Assembly (NCBI GenBank): GCA_021234155.1
Contig: JAJEKV010000005.1
Location: 1,486,001-1,550,000, forward strand
Direction of reading: 5' to 3'
Source: Isoetes taiwanensis
Taxonomy: Eukaryota > Streptophyta > Lycopodiopsida > Isoetales > Isoetaceae
Length of the DNA: 64,000 nucleotides
Under the pieces are notes generated by a model. It had not been told where the DNA came from. It did not search any database and worked only from the letters and a program-made list of their open reading frames with translations. Position 1 is the first letter of the stretch. Each line of letters opens with the position of its first letter. The position numbers and the translations under genes are program-made. Shown piece by piece: positions 11,875 through 21,563 of the stretch.

Positions 11875-12281
11875 GTTAAACCTCGTCGATTTAGCTTGAA
11901 AAATACCGCTTTTCGATTTTTAATCCATAGAACCGGTTACATTTACTTCTTGAATTCATTTTGGTTGAAATCCGCGAAAAATTAAAACTACAAAATAAAG
12001 AAAACAAAACTTACGGGGCAGATCACACGGATATGCGCGGTTCGAGAAGCGTTCAAACGATCTAGCAGTGCCAATTTTTGGAAAACAAACCAATTCTTGC
12101 TCCACTCGGTTAGCCAAGAAACAGGGGGAACAAAATGGAGGGAATTTTTGGTACACTCGAATAATGACATTTTTCTTTAATGATGGCAATCAAAAACTTG
12201 CTATAATTAAAATACATAACGTTATATGTAATGTATTCGAATGGCCCTTTTTTTTATCACCTAGCGTGCTTATACCCTATA

Positions 12282-13651
12282 ATGCCACGTGACAATACCA
12301 GTCAGTCAATACTTGTCAATCAAAATTGTATACGTTCTTAGCTATAGATGACCTCTAGAGCCTAAGAACAGTAGGGTGAAACCATGTTAGGATGTACCAC
12401 TTCTGGAACCTCCCAATGAAGTGTAAGATATAAATTCCAAGTCCAGTAGCAATTGCGACAAAAAATTGACGAGCCATAGATTTGGAGGAAGATTAGGTAT
12501 TGAAAACCAAGAAGACACCTTTAATGCACCAACCATATCTGGTGTAAAATCAGGAGAATATTATAGGTACATTATATATTCCCCAACAAGTGGATTAATT
12601 CCTCTAGACACCAAAGAGTCCACTTCATCACTATTATCAAACATAATTAGAATAATTTTTCTTGGCAACAATTGCATCTGCTGCTTTTTCTACTCTCCAT
12701 GTTGACGCTTCTTCTGCTCATGTTTCTGAGGTTATTATCGCTGTTGGTCCTAACCTTCAGTCGTCTAAAGAGTCATGGCACCATGCCAATTGGAAGAAGG
12801 CAAATAGGAGGAAGTCTATTGTCATCTCAAGAGGTTATCCCCCCTCGTATAGTCAGCGGTATGATGATATAATATCTATTGATGATCCTTTGGACATAGG
12901 TGATACAAGAAGTTTGATTATACACTATGTATAGGCGGTTCTCCTTTAGTAGACTATTTCATCCTCTAGTTTTGAGTCCCATGCCACAATCCATCTTGAT
13001 TTTTTTTTTCTTGATAATAGATTGTAGTCCTTAAAAAAAAGAAAAACATATGCTTTCTAACTACTAAAGCGAATAACAAAAATATTCTTTATCATCCATG
13101 TAAGCAAGGTATGTGATGCCATTCTCATGTCAAATCTACTAGAGACCAATTGGTGCACCTCAGATGCATAGACAACAACAACGTTGTTGGCTACCATGCA
13201 TTCTATGTGCTGGTCCAGAATTGAATACCAAATATAACTTAGTGGCCAACTATACGGTCAACACAACCTTCAACTAGAGGCCAACTGGTGCATGTAGTCG
13301 CCAGAACCAACCAGGGTTGCTACCCATTTATCAAAATTGCATCTAATTGTTTCTCCAAAAGACATGCCAATTTTTAATAAGAAGCATAGGATTTTTTTAT
13401 TTGTTTTTGAAAATTTGGTATATGAGGCCATTCTTGAGTTATTAATCTCCATTTGTATAAATTGTTGGTGTGGAGACCGTGAGTGCTCCCTCCTTGTGGA
13501 GCATAAAAGGCCATCTTCTTTTGTATGGCATCTAAGTTATGCCATTTGACATTGTTACTCACACTTATTGACAAATCAATGTTTTTTGATGAATTGAGGA
13601 GCAAACATGGACAATTGGATGAGAACCTTTAAAACAGTGATAAGCTTAGAC
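12282..13651. other. Intergenic DNA, no firm gene
   Basis: A 90-codon open frame at 12662-12934 (+) reads SAAFSTLHVDASSAHVSEV and WKKANRRKSIVISRGYPPSY. It has no recognisable domain and may be a retroelement fragment. The rest is AT-rich and includes a run of T near 13000. Confidence 0.35.
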
Positions 13652-14899
13652 TTACCCTGAAGATGAGACATAGCCCATAATGCCCGAGGTACTAGGATAA
13701 TATCCAGGTTGTACATCCAGCCGTTCTCTCCCCCAAGCAATGCTGGAGATGGAATTGCTAACTTCTCCCTTCCATATGTAAATATGTGTAATCACGTCCA
13801 GATCTGAACTCACTCCATATTTTTGAATTGCAACATATGCTTGATGTCCATGCCTGAAGTTGCGATTAACTCCAACACAATCAATAGCCCACTCGGTGGG
13901 AGCATCAATACCAGCAAAAGTAGGCATTTCTTCAGGTTCAAGAAAGGCAACTTTCCTCCAGTAGGGATGAGTACCTCTGAGGCGAACCCAGGACCTGCTC
14001 TCAAGTTTATACATCTTCCCATTGTCAGTTCTGAAGGCGAGAACGTTTCCAGCGATGGAGAAGAGGCGGCAGGGGTAGCTGAGGATATCGAAGTCGCCGA
14101 CGAGCTTCTTCCGAGTGAGGGGGTTGAGAATTTTCATGGTGGAGTAGCAGAGGAGGCGGGTTTTGGTGGTGGGGAAAATACCAACGACATCAGAAGAAGG
14201 GGTTTTGGGGTGGAGGGCGGACCAACGGTCGGAGGACACGTGGTAGGTCCAGACGCGGCCACGTGGGGAGGTATTACAGGCCACGATGGTCCCGGCTATG
14301 GCAGACGCTTCGAAGGTATGGAGGCGCTCAGGAAGCGAGGAAAGCTTACGCCATGTCCAAGTCCGGAGATTTATAGCATGCATAGATCGATTTCCGCCCC
14401 GTTCTAACACATAAACAGTTTCTGAAATGCATACGATGCTGCTCTGTGGCGGGAGCTTCATATCCCTAAATTTCAACACAGGGATTTTGTCTCCGGCAGA
14501 GCAATCCAGGTAAAACAGACCCCTTGCTCCGTTTTCTGCCATTCCGAAGTACACCAGACCGTCTAGATCCGGCGATGGCTCCGCTGCAGGATGGGTTATT
14601 GCTCTGTTCCATGCTCTGGATAATTGGGCTGCCGCTCCTCGCCCTTGTAGGGTTAGCTTTGGCAAAATGCATCTGATTATGAAGTAGTTTTGGTATGGGG
14701 ATAGCAGATCTTGTGAAGTCTCGAATTCGTCCATGCTTGTGGATGGGCCTTCATCTTCGCATTCCATAAATTTGGATGGGCCGCCTTCATCTTCGCATTC
14801 CATAAATTCTCTGCCATTCCGGCCACATCCTCTGTCCGCACTGAAGTTATCAAGCATCGCACCCGTTAATGAAAGCCCACGTGGATGCCACGTCCGCAT
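13652..14899 (-). CDS. F-box/Kelch-like repeat protein, single exon
   Basis: An intact frame of about 415 codons from ATG at 14899; the first ATG reads MRTWHPRGLSLTG, and MLDNFSADRG at 14857 is an alternative start. The N-terminus has a duplicated FMECEDEG acidic motif. Next comes an F-box-like helix region (ILPKLTLQGRGAAAQLSRAW), then Kelch-type strands: DLDGLVYFG, IVCISETVYVLERGG, MHAINLRTWTWRKLSSLPE, VWTYHVSSDRWSALHP, RLFSIAGNVLAF and MYKLESRSWVRLRG. F-box/Kelch proteins are usually substrate adaptors of SCF ubiquitin ligases. The F-box here is weak, so adaptor function is inferred. There are no frame breaks, unlike almost everything around it, so it is probably a functional host gene. Confidence 0.75.
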   Translation of the reverse strand: MRTWHPRGLSLTGAMLDNFSADRGCGRNGREFMECEDEGGPSKFMECEDEGPSTSMDEFETSQDLLSPYQNYFIIRCILPKLTLQGRGAAAQLSRAWNRAITHPAAEPSPDLDGLVYFGMAENGARGLFYLDCSAGDKIPVLKFRDMKLPPQSSIVCISETVYVLERGGNRSMHAINLRTWTWRKLSSLPERLHTFEASAIAGTIVACNTSPRGRVWTYHVSSDRWSALHPKTPSSDVVGIFPTTKTRLLCYSTMKILNPLTRKKLVGDFDILSYPCRLFSIAGNVLAFRTDNGKMYKLESRSWVRLRGTHPYWRKVAFLEPEEMPTFAGIDAPTEWAIDCVGVNRNFRHGHQAYVAIQKYGVSSDLDVITHIYIWKGEVSNSISSIAWGRERLDVQPGYYPSTSGIMGYVSSSG

Positions 14900-15055
14900 A
14901 ATGATTTTCTTTGCAACCAATCTTGCCGTGGTATTTCTCTCCTTGGAGTATGAAATATGTAGGGTGCCCCGACGGATACCTGTCTAATCTCCATAACTCA
15001 GTCTTATTTGGGCCTTTGGTTTAGAACATCTACCATAGGATATTCTATATCCTGT

Positions 15056-15367
15056 GGCCAATTGGTCTCCGTGGACGATAAAAACTCTATTCTATTCTAT
15101 TATTATTATATTATATTCTATATCCTGCAAGCATAGCTGTCCCCTAAAAAATAAGATGGGGTCAAACAGGCATTTCCATGTCACCCTATGATTTGGTGAC
15201 CATGATGTGCCATCCCAACAAAAATTTCAACAAAAGTCATTGTTAAACCAGTCCTGCTACAGGTTTCATTTCCTAGCTTTATTTCATTTAACAAAAAGTG
15301 ATTAAAAATGATGGAATGAGAATGAGAATGAGAATGATTTTTTATCGTCCACTGAGGCCAATCGGCC
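15056..15367. repeat. Inverted repeat pair, 29-bp arms (MITE/foldback-like)
   Basis: GGCCAATTGGTCTCCGTGGA... at 15056-15084 is the inverse of ...TCCACTGAGGCCAATCGGCC at 15339-15367, with about three mismatches over 29 bases. The 250-base interior includes (ATTCT)n-like DNA and a GAGAAT microsatellite at 15317-15336. No coding content. A similar arm (TTTTTCATCCACGGAG) appears near 41450. Confidence 0.6.
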
Positions 15368-15399
15368 TATGGGACCCATAAGGGGCCTTGCAAAGAACT

Positions 15400-15600
15400 T
15401 ATTATCGTCCGGGTTAAAACCCCCTCGGGCGGGTTTTCGAGGGAAAACCGTGGCAAAGCATAAGAATGCCGGGCAAACCGCATAAGTATACATCAATGTT
15501 TATATACATGTCAAGTGTGTGCCCGAGGACATAGCTGATCTCGCATGTCCATAACCTACGGATGCTGTGCTCAATGTCACATGTAACGGCTGGCCAGGCC
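15400..15600. repeat. Dispersed repeat, copy A
   Basis: It shares the order GGTTAAAACCC...GGGTTTT, TACATGT and GTGCCCGAGGAC..AGCTGATCT with 57045-57290. It looks like a small retroelement or solo LTR family. No coding capacity seen. Confidence 0.4.
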
Positions 15601-17086
15601 TGACCAACTCAACATATCGTGTCCGAATTTGATCATATGCTGGGCAACTTTGAAGGGTATGGAAGAGGCCTCATCAAAATATAAACCCATGAACAATACA
15701 ATTTACGACAATAGAAGAGCAAGTTACTTTCACTTAGTATTCTTGCAAAAAAACTTTGCTGATTTAAGTCCCTAGAAAGAGATGTTCTACATGTATGTGG
15801 ACACGATGAACTAAAATTAAGAAACATGAATTGAAATTAAATAAGCAAGACATGAAGACAATCATCTAGCCTTAACTGCAATATTCAAAGATATTCCTCA
15901 TCCTGCCATGTATCTAAATGGAAAAAGGAAAACACAATGTTTGCACTACAAGGAATACAATAAGACATAGAATTTGGCCTCTTATATGCAGAATTATTAA
16001 TACAATTGCGGATTTGAACCTTCTGCCAAGAGGCAAAAGTACCAAATAACCTATTCTTATGAGAATGGCAGAGACAAAGGCTCTTTTGATTTGCTCCGAA
16101 AGTAACAGAAAACATTGTAAGGTCAAACCAATCGACTCTGCAGCGTCTATGCACAAGAAAATCTCCTTAAAATCGTCTACTTTCTGCTGCTTTCACCCAA
16201 AATCTAGCAAGTAGAACCCTGCAAGCAAAGCTTCTATTTTTATGAGGAAACTAAGCTTCAAATCTAGATCAATGCACTGATAAAAAACGTCCCACTCGTA
16301 GGGGTTGCTACGGTCGTTTCTGCGGCGAAAACGAAGCTTCTATTCTTATGGGTGCAGTCTGCAGCGCCCTTCCACCAATACTTCCCACAACGGTGGGCGC
16401 CATAGCTTTCATGTGCATGCATTTTCCCTTCACATCTTCCAGAGACCAAAATAACTATCCACAAAAAACTCTTTAACCACGCAAATCGAGCCTTGGTTTC
16501 GCCATTCCAGCTGCACGTAGCTTCGGTAATATCCGTGCCTCTAGCTTTGGGTGTCAGATTACACACGCAGTAATTATGACTATTAGCTCCCGCCCTCAAT
16601 TCCCGCTCATGTGTTTTTTTCAACAGAGTTTGCGCGAAGATCGATTGCCCACGCCAAGCGAACTTCGATTTGCTCGGGAATAGCTTCGACCTGCGCCAAA
16701 GGGAGTTTCGACCGCAGAAAAGCTTTGATCAAGGTAAAATCACCGAGCCTTTCCTAGTACTTCGATTCCGCTCCATATTCTGATTTGAATTCTGAGACTC
16801 TAGATGGTTGTAAGCTCTATCACAGTCAGAAATAAATTTGAAAGCTTCGTGGTGTCGACCGGGAGCTTTGTTACACTCCAACCCGGAATGAGAGGTGAGT
16901 GGCGAGTCAAAAGATGCAGGCGAAATGATGTTTCTGCACATTGAAAGGCTTTGGTGATCGGTTTTCGATCAGGCAAAGAGATATTTGTACAAGTGAGGCA
17001 TGTATACACTCCAACAGATATGGCAAAAAAATAAGCAAGCGATAAACTTTCCTATGGTTAGAAGCAAAGTGTGAGTATGTATTTCT
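15600..17086. other. Intergenic DNA
   Basis: An uninterrupted - strand frame of 119 codons (16264-16623) has no recognisable domain and no paralog in the window. I see nothing else supportable. Confidence 0.3.
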
Positions 17087-17830
17087 ATGCAATCCATATC
17101 TAAATTAGTTCAGTTACTTATTCAGTTCATTCCTATTCTCTCAGGTTTGTGTATATCTGATGTGGAGAACACAGTCTCTTCACACTCAATAAGTAGTGTA
17201 TTCCATTACTTTCCTCAAGATATGGGCTCCTTGTTGTTCGAAGGTAGCACACTAATGCAGCTCAGAGAAAGGGGTATATGGTTATGGAGGTATGAATACT
17301 CTCCACGAAGCTCTAAGCTTATTGAGCTTCCATTGCCCAGTCTGTCCAAGCTATACTGCAGGCCTCTGGACGCCACTTCTGTCTTACTAGCACGGAGTAA
17401 GTTGTCGCAGGAATGTTTACGGCATTGAAGGAAAAGGGAGGAGTTTGCGGGCATGTGAAGATAAATTTAGGAATTGATCTGTTCGTTGCCTTATTCAAGA
17501 GCGCCGACAATGTTAAGAAGATCTTGAAGATGTTTACAGTTCAACAGTCAGTGGATAGTTTTTTAGATAGTCTATTTCTTGAAGGTTGGAGTGCTCGACT
17601 TCGCAATGGAGCTGAATCTACTGAATGCAGGATAAGTCGAGACACAGTTCGGTTCAGATATTGCATGTGAAGGAAGAAAGTACGTCTGGATTCCAGTAGA
17701 ACAAGATGACAATGATGGCACTCATTCCGTTGTCATAGACTTAAATATTCATAAGGATAATCAGCTATTCAAAAGTCTCAGAGTGGAGAGCGAACGGTCT
17801 CTATTCGATGTCCGGTGACAATTGGAGTTT
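17087..17830 (+). pseudogene. Unidentified degraded coding sequence
   Basis: Three + strand segments in different frames look protein-like: FHYFPQDMGSLLFEGSTLM with IWLWRYEYSPRSSKLIELPL (to 17428), a segment containing GIDLFVALFKSADNVKKILK (17413-17670), and DIACEGRKYVWIPVEQDDN with HSVVIDLNIHKDNQLFKSLR (to 17820). Frame changes between them indicate a pseudogene or unrecognised introns. I do not recognise the family. Confidence 0.3.
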
Positions 17831-18065
17831 GAGATAGACTTAAACTTCTTCCATTTTATGCTCGACGACCAGAAGGTGGGAAAGCGCAGAGAAGAATGAT
17901 ATAAATTGGGGTCATGCATGCCACTAAAAATATTATTTGTATATGAATCTATGTAATATAAATATAAGTAACGATTAATTGGAGATCTATTGTATATTAA
18001 TTAGAAAGGTTTGCTTTCAGTGTAACATAAAAAATTAAAGTAGCTACGATGCAAAAATGTGGATA

Positions 18066-18888
18066 TCATAAAATAAGAAGTATTGTTTTCGCACCATAGG
18101 CACGGTGCGAAATTATGAATAACATAAAATATGAAAGTGTTGTTTTCGCACCGTAGCTACGGTGCGAAATTCATTAGAGGTTTGATGGGATCACTTAAGG
18201 GCCCAACCTCGATGCCAACATGTAAAACCCACTAGGGTTGAGGCCTGAGACTCTAGGTTTCTAATGAACAGGTTGTAGATTCAAATCTGTATTTCGTTAA
18301 CAACCTCAAGAACGTGGTTACAATACGCATTTGCCATGACCATAACCAATGGATACATGCATTTCATACTGTGGCTACTATGCAACACTTTCTTTCTTTT
18401 TAGGGCGTGGCTACGGTGTGAATTTGCCATGTCCACAACCCAATGGATACATGCATTTCGCACTATAACCACCGTGCCCTTTTTTTTTTAAGGGCGAAGC
18501 TACAGTGCGAATTTGCCATGTCCACAGCCCAACGGATACATGCATTTCGCACTGTAACTACCGTTTTTTTTTTTTCCTCTTCTCTTTCTCTTCCATGGCT
18601 ACAGTGCGAATTTGCCATGTCCACATCCCAATGGATACATGCATTTCGTACTGTAACCACTGTACCCACTCTTTCATAGTCAATTTGACAATAAATAATG
18701 AGAGACTACTTTTGAACTCACAAAAGACTACTCAAAAATTTAGTGAAACAAAAAGGGTTGTAATTGCCTAAATATCAATATTCATTGCTCTGAATTATGA
18801 AAGCATCCTTATCAACTTCCTCTCTTCAATTGAACCTCTTCTTGTATGGCAACCATAAAATAAGGAACTGTTGTTTTCGCACCGTAGC
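18066..18888. repeat. Array of foldback units around a CGCACCGTAGC core
   Basis: Two short palindromes (18088-18114 and a perfect 26-bp palindrome at 18144-18169) are followed by four larger foldback units near 18314-18378, 18405-18478, 18493-18563 and 18595-18668. Each unit has an arm like GGCTACAGTGCGAATT, a shared loop ATTTGCCATGTCCACA...GGATACATGC, and the inverse arm ATTTCGCACTGTAACC. Units are about 87-100 bases apart with T/C-rich spacers. CATAAAATA..TTGTTTTCGCACC occurs near 18068, 18123 and 18855, so the whole block may be one insertion. Confidence 0.7.
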
Positions 18889-18922
18889 AAACTATCACAA
18901 ATCGAGGCGCTGCTAAATGAGA

Positions 18923-19090
18923 ATGGTAAAGAGCAGATCAGATAAGGCATGGGAGTTGTTTAGCACATGGTACGACAATATAGTAGAGAAAGAATGGGAT
19001 TTTCGTCAGAGGCATCCAGAACAGTTTGAGGAGGAGATAGAGGAGCCTGTCGATGCAACTACTGTATACAATAATTTTTCTAGACATTAG
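18923..19090 (+). pseudogene. Coding-like fragment left of the copia insertion
   Basis: A 55-codon frame reads DKAWELFSTWYDNIVEKEWD and ends in an acidic FEEEIEEPVDATTVYNNFSR before a TAG inside the 42-bp duplicated target. Composition is strongly protein-like. Its continuation may be the fragment at 24143-24382 on the far side of the retrotransposon. The family is not recognised. Confidence 0.35.
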
Positions 19091-19114
19091 ACATTATGGT
19101 AGAGTGTAACAGGT
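19073..19114. repeat. 42-bp flanking duplication of the copia element, left copy
   Basis: AATTTTTCTAGACATTAGAC and the following 22 bases, ending AACAGGT, recur exactly at 24120-24161 on the other side of the element. LTR retrotransposon integrase normally duplicates only 4-6 bases. Confidence 0.85.
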
Positions 19115-19295
19115 GAAGATTTTACAAACTTCAAATTACAAGTTCAATGATAAAGCAACCAGTTAACTTCATACGATATGCAATGTAGCATAAGTTATTC
19201 AACCATTGAACCTATGATATAAGCTCTTATTTCATAAACAATGAATTCAAAATTGCATTAAGAACTTATGAAGCCTAACACAAGTAAATACTTCA
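19114..19295 (-). repeat. 3' LTR of copia element
   Basis: On the - strand it begins TGAAGTATTTACTTGTG and ends GTAAAATCTTCA, giving TGAAG...CTTCA termini of about 182 bases. Confidence 0.85.
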
Positions 19296-19667
19296 GACTC
19301 AAACTCTTTGTGAACTCCAGGTTACGGCTATATCCAACTATATCCAAATCGACTGTACATCTTGTTTTTTTATGGAGCCGGATCCGGCCGCTTAGGCATG
19401 GTTCCGGCCTCTTAGGCTAGCGTGGTGATCTTCCCAGACTCCTAGGGAGATTCTATATTTGAAATCTGGCTTGCCTCCATTAATCTGATTTTTCTTACTT
19501 CAATGGTCTCGACCAGTGCCTTAATAAATAAACGAAAAACCATTAACCCTTATTTAACCCATGGTCAACCATTGCACTTAGCTTTCCATAGCTCAGTATT
19601 AATTCTGCCTTCAGATAAATTGATCTTCAACCTGTATGTATCTTCAACCTGTGTGATGACCTATAAT
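19296..19667 (-). other. Copia 3' untranslated region
   Basis: Non-coding DNA between the pol stop and the 3' LTR. The polypurine tract is poor (AAAGAGTTTGAGTC just before the LTR). Confidence 0.5.
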
Positions 19668-21557
19668 TTACACTCCTCCTTCAGCACACAGGTCAAGAAC
19701 ATTTAATTTACTTCTGAATTCAACAAATTTTCTCTCCACAAGTGCTTTGGTAAAAATGTCAGCTGTCTGCACATTTGTGTGTATGTAACACATCTGTATA
19801 TACCCCTTCTCTGCAACATCTCTAATGAAATGCATATCAAGTTCAATATGCTTGGTTCGTTCATGTTGAACTGGGTTTCTTACAATTGCAATGCAGCTCA
19901 TGCTGTCTGTCATGATTTCAGTAGGTTGCCTCTGTTGAAAACCTAGTTCTTCCAATAATCTTCTCAGCCACACAATCTCTTTGGATAGCAATGAACTAGC
20001 AGCATACTCAGCTTCTGCTGAAGACATTGCTACTGCTTTCTGTTTTTTGCTCCTCCATGTTATTGCTCCACCTCCAAGGAAAACTACATAACCAGAAGTA
20101 GATTTTCTTGTACTTCTATCTCCTCCCCAATCTGCATCACTAAAACCTTTTAGTGTTAGATCATTAGATGTGAAAGTAATTCCAAAATTTGCTGTGCCCT
20201 TCAAATATCTTAATACATGTTTTGCTGCTTCCCAATGTCTCCTAGTTGGACAATGACAGTATCTGCTTAAGATATTTACTGAATAACTAATGTCTGCCCT
20301 TGTGTTGTTGGCTAAGTACAACAAACAACCTATTATCTCTCTATATGGAATTTTTTCCATCTCTTTTGCATCTTCATTGGACTGCACGATATCAGTGAGT
20401 TTATGGCCTGCTGCAAGAGGAACTTTTGTTACTTTGGCACCTTGCATGGCAAATCTTTTAAGCATGTTCTCCACATGTCTGCTCTGTTTTAGAGTCAAAA
20501 TTCCTTTGTCCCTATTTCTCAAAACTTCAATGCCCAGAAACTGTCTTAATTCTCCAAGGTCTGTCATTTCAAACCTATTCTTTAAAACATCTTTGCATGT
20601 AAATAGGCACCTTTGATTGTTTGAGATCATTATGCAATCATCCACATATAATGCAATCAAGCAACAGTTTTCTCCATCTCTGAATTTATACAAATTTCCA
20701 TCATTTTTCAACCTTTCAAACCCTTGTCCTCTTAGAAAACTATCCATACACAAGTACCATTCACGAGGTGACTGCCTTAATCCATATACTGCCCTTCTTA
20801 GTTTCCAAACATTTGAATTATTCTCTCCAAATCCTGCTGGCTGTCTCATATAAATAGTTTCTTTCAGTTCTGCATTCAAAAAAGCAGTTTTGACGTCCAT
20901 GTGATGTAGCTCTAAATTTAGAGCATTGGCAATTGCCAAGAGTACTCTTAGGCTTGTTAGCTTGACTACTGGGGAAAAGATTTCATTATAGTCCTTTCCT
21001 TTCTTCTGGGAGAAGCCTTGAGCTACCAACCTTGCCTTAAATCTTTTTGTTCCATCAACATTGGTTTCAATTCTATAAATCCATTTATTTCCCACAATGT
21101 TGGTATTCTCTGGTTTTCCTACTACATCAAATGTTCCTGTATCTTTAAATGACTTTATCTCCTCCTCCATTGCTTTAATCCAGTGTTCCTTCTCACTGCT
21201 ATGTATTGCCTCTTCGTATGAACTTGGGACCACAGAGTCTTCTAAAATAGCTAAGATTTGTTCCTGATCTGGCAGTTCAGCAAACTTTTCAATCCTCTTA
21301 CTTCTTCCACTTTCAAGCCTACCATATTCGTTCTCATTCAGTGGTAAGTTTTCTCTTAGTCTTTCTGCTTGCGTTCTTCTTTTCTTCACCTTTTCTGGCT
21401 GTGTATCAGGAACAACATGCTCATCAATATTCCCCTGCTCTTCATCTAAATTTGCTTGATTTTCTGTCATATCAGACTTAGCTCCATTAACCTTTTCATT
21501 GTCATCATCATTTACATCATATTTAAAACCTGTTTGATCGGCCAGCTTGTTAGCCAT
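19668..21557 (-). CDS. Copia pol, reverse transcriptase and RNase H part
   Basis: A 629-codon frame. Residues about 150-390 are the RVT_2 reverse transcriptase, with RFKARLVAQG, HHMDVKTAFLN (first Asp at 221) and the catalytic LYVDD at about 303-307. The RNase H domain at about 470-600 includes GFSDADWGGD and MSSAEAEYAA, and the frame ends with the typical TADIFTKAL. The N-terminal 100 residues are the acidic linker after integrase. The codon before this part's first ATG region is TAA in the same frame as the upstream integrase frame (21564), so the polyprotein is split by one nonsense codon. It makes cDNA from the element's RNA in virus-like particles if expressed. Confidence 0.93.
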   Translation of the reverse strand: MANKLADQTGFKYDVNDDDNEKVNGAKSDMTENQANLDEEQGNIDEHVVPDTQPEKVKKRRTQAERLRENLPLNENEYGRLESGRSKRIEKFAELPDQEQILAILEDSVVPSSYEEAIHSSEKEHWIKAMEEEIKSFKDTGTFDVVGKPENTNIVGNKWIYRIETNVDGTKRFKARLVAQGFSQKKGKDYNEIFSPVVKLTSLRVLLAIANALNLELHHMDVKTAFLNAELKETIYMRQPAGFGENNSNVWKLRRAVYGLRQSPREWYLCMDSFLRGQGFERLKNDGNLYKFRDGENCCLIALYVDDCIMISNNQRCLFTCKDVLKNRFEMTDLGELRQFLGIEVLRNRDKGILTLKQSRHVENMLKRFAMQGAKVTKVPLAAGHKLTDIVQSNEDAKEMEKIPYREIIGCLLYLANNTRADISYSVNILSRYCHCPTRRHWEAAKHVLRYLKGTANFGITFTSNDLTLKGFSDADWGGDRSTRKSTSGYVVFLGGGAITWRSKKQKAVAMSSAEAEYAASSLLSKEIVWLRRLLEELGFQQRQPTEIMTDSMSCIAIVRNPVQHERTKHIELDMHFIRDVAEKGYIQMCYIHTNVQTADIFTKALVERKFVEFRSKLNVLDLCAEGGV

Positions 21558-21563
21558 CTTTTT

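Larger units (their letters stand above)
2519..12281. mobile_element. DNA transposon copy 1 with terminal inverted repeats (degenerate)
   Basis: The left end TAGGGTAAAAGCATGCTAGG (2521 on) and the inverted right end TAGGGTATAAGCACGCTAGG (reading back from 12279) match at about 18 of 20 bases, and TA flanks each side. Inside are a broken DDE-type transposase on the + strand (3.2-6.0 kb) and, converging on it from the right, a broken multi-exon gene on the - strand carrying coiled-coil, acidic-repeat, Ulp1-like and HAD-like remnants. Related proteins recur at 53.9-59.5 kb, whose right end has a similar terminus. The family name is uncertain. A two-base TA target duplication is suggested but not proven. 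Confidence 0.6.

Noticed and set aside
13823-14407. 194-codon + strand frame opposite the Kelch gene
   Set aside because: Gly/Glu-rich antisense shadow of a complete - strand gene with recognisable Kelch strands.
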